Source: a candidate division WOR-3 bacterium (GTDB lineage: Bacteria; SDB-A). Taken from it: a stretch of 6,432 nucleotides of DNA. Positions 5,548-6,432 of this stretch are shown here, one piece after another. The position numbers and the translations under genes were made by a program. Under the pieces are notes generated by a model. That model was not told the origin of the DNA. It did no database searches and saw only the letters and a program-made list of their open reading frames with translations. Location: contig JAFGON010000009.1 in assembly GCA_016926475.1 (NCBI GenBank), forward strand, positions 1-6,432. Direction: 5' to 3'. Positions within the stretch are counted from its first letter, which is position 1. The number at the start of each line of letters is the position of its first letter.

Positions 5548-5811
5548 GTGGAAAACAACTCCAATCAGGAAAGATTCGAAGTAAAAGCCGACGAACTCGT
5601 AAAAAAAATCAATGAAATTCTGAAAGAAGGCAACGCAAAAAAAATCATAATTCAAAACGAAAAAGGGGAAACTGTCGCAGAGTTTCCCCTTACGGTAGGC
5701 GTCGTCGGCATTTTCCTTTCTCCAATGCTCGCGGCCGCGGGCGCAATAGCGGCTCTGGCTACAAAATGCACTATTATTGTCGAAAAAAGACAATCCCAAA
5801 AAAAGGAATAA
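5548..5811 (+). CDS. DUF4342 family small membrane protein
   Basis: An 87-residue protein starting at GTG 5548, supported by GGGAGG (5537-5542) with a 5-base spacer; there is no nearer in-frame ATG that would keep the domain. Residues 9-34 form a charged amphipathic region (ERFEVKADELVKKINEILKE). It is followed by the strand pair KKIIIQNEKGETVAEFPLTV (31-50) and one hydrophobic glycine/alanine-rich segment (GVVGIFLSPMLAAAGAIAAL, 51-70). The protein ends in TKCTIIVEK and a lysine-rich tail. The order 'F-x-V-x-x-x-E-L-V...E-G-N...I-I-I-x-x-E-x-G-x-T...P-L-T-V-G-V-V-G...C-T-I-x-V' is what I know of DUF4342, a family of unknown function; full length matches. It is probably membrane-associated with its soluble N-terminus in the cytoplasm (inference). 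It is followed after 3 bases by a lipoprotein gene, so the two are co-transcribed and likely act together at the envelope. Confidence 0.82.
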   Translation: MENNSNQERFEVKADELVKKINEILKEGNAKKIIIQNEKGETVAEFPLTVGVVGIFLSPMLAAAGAIAALATKCTIIVEKRQSQKKE

Positions 5812-5814
5812 TAA

Positions 5815-6432
5815 ATGTACAAAATTCTTTTGCCAATTTTGTTTACCGCTCTGTTTTCATGCTCCGGTCAAGTCCCTGAATCAGTTGAAAATGCCGAGTT
5901 TACACAGGTTTTAGATCGGTATTTCGCCTTTATCGATGTCGGAGATTACGAAGGGGCTGTAGAGATGCTCACCCCATTGACGATCGAAAAGCTCTCAGAC
6001 AACATTGAAGAACACCTCCATTCTATAAAACAAATCGTGGACGACGATTCGTTGCTCAAAAATAAAATGATCGAAGTTTACGGAATTTCTCTGGAAGAAG
6101 TATTATCAAAGAACGACACACAATTGATAGCGCTCTATTTCCAGAAAATCCCCAAATATTTCGAACTTGACAGAAATTTTGTAATTGAGGCAGAACAAAA
6201 GATTGACTCTCTTAAAGCTTTTGTCACTGTCCGTTATCAAAACAATGCGACCGATACGATCTTTTTCGAAAAACACGGAAATGAATGGAAAATAGACCTG
6301 TCTTTTCTAGTTCAAACAGCCAATTATAGGGTTCAAGTCCTAGAAAACGCCCATTCAGTGCAACTCGCTGCAGAAGAGTTTTTATTTTTTGCCGACAGTA
6401 GAGGATATCCCCTGACAATCGAAGAGATGAAC
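5815..6432 (+). CDS. Lipoprotein of unknown function (3'-truncated by window edge)
   Basis: An open frame of 206 codons from ATG 5815 to the right edge without a stop; the C-terminus is missing. MYKILLPILFTALFSC is a short lipoprotein signal peptide with lipobox LFSC (Cys16), so the mature protein is predicted to be lipid-anchored. Residues about 29-52 (FTQVLDRYFAFIDVGDYEGA, then VEML) followed by helices, and later FVTVRYQNNATDTIFFEKHG (about 143-162) and EWKIDLSF, recall the helix-then-sheet plan of NTF2-like/DUF4878-type lipoproteins. That match is fold-level and uncertain. AAAAGGA (5801-5807) lies 7 bases upstream of the ATG and the preceding gene ends TAATAA immediately before it, so it is the second gene of the DUF4342 operon. 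No catalytic motif is seen. Confidence 0.78.
   Translation, partial: MYKILLPILFTALFSCSGQVPESVENAEFTQVLDRYFAFIDVGDYEGAVEMLTPLTIEKLSDNIEEHLHSIKQIVDDDSLLKNKMIEVYGISLEEVLSKNDTQLIALYFQKIPKYFELDRNFVIEAEQKIDSLKAFVTVRYQNNATDTIFFEKHGNEWKIDLSFLVQTANYRVQVLENAHSVQLAAEEFLFFADSRGYPLTIEEMN

Noticed and set aside
5497-5799. Minus-strand open frame of 100 codons
   Set aside because: It is antisense to the well-supported DUF4342 gene.
1-6432. CRISPR array, insertion sequence or phage genes
   Set aside because: There are no regularly spaced direct repeats, no transposase or integrase motifs and no terminal inverted repeats with target duplications in the window.

Overview
The window is AT-rich bacterial DNA, probably from an uncultured Gram-negative lineage of the wider FCB/Gracilicutes type (WOR-3/Cloacimonetes-like). 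I infer this from three things: two lipobox lipoproteins, a secreted parallel beta-helix protein that ends in a C-terminal domain resembling type IX secretion (Por) sorting domains, and a DUF4342 protein. There is no taxonomic marker gene, so the placement is inference only.

Layout. (1) 1-875, minus strand: a lipoprotein of the 6-bladed beta-propeller type, cut by the left edge, with a plausible promoter at 896-924. (2) 876-1619: gene-poor and very AT-rich. It holds the decayed remains of a toxin-antitoxin pair: a ribbon-helix-helix antitoxin broken by one in-frame stop (1008-1190), then a truncated, repeatedly frameshifted MazF/PemK-like toxin (1200-1416). A perfect inverted repeat (977-997) sits just upstream like a surviving autoregulatory operator. 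(3) 1620-3889, minus strand: a two-gene operon. The upstream gene encodes the secreted beta-helix protein. Its stop codon overlaps the start of a sigma-70 family (ECF-like) sigma factor that carries an extra Cys-containing C-terminal domain. (4) 3890-4010: a divergent intergenic region. (5) 4011-5273, plus strand: a 12-helix major facilitator transporter. (6) 5274-5547: a non-coding gap with a nested AT palindrome (5342-5380), a conspicuously GC-richer segment that can fold (5386-5490), and a promoter (5485-5513). (7) 5548 to the right edge, plus strand: a tight operon of a small DUF4342 membrane protein and a lipoprotein that runs off the window.

Functional reading. Most of the coding capacity concerns the cell envelope: two lipoproteins, one secreted or surface protein, one transporter and one small membrane protein. 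The sigma factor, co-translated with a surface protein and without an adjacent anti-sigma gene, is the main regulatory gene. No complete novel defence or mobile system is visible. The most unusual points are the sigma/beta-helix coupling, the fossil TA locus and the unexplained structured segment at 5386-5490.
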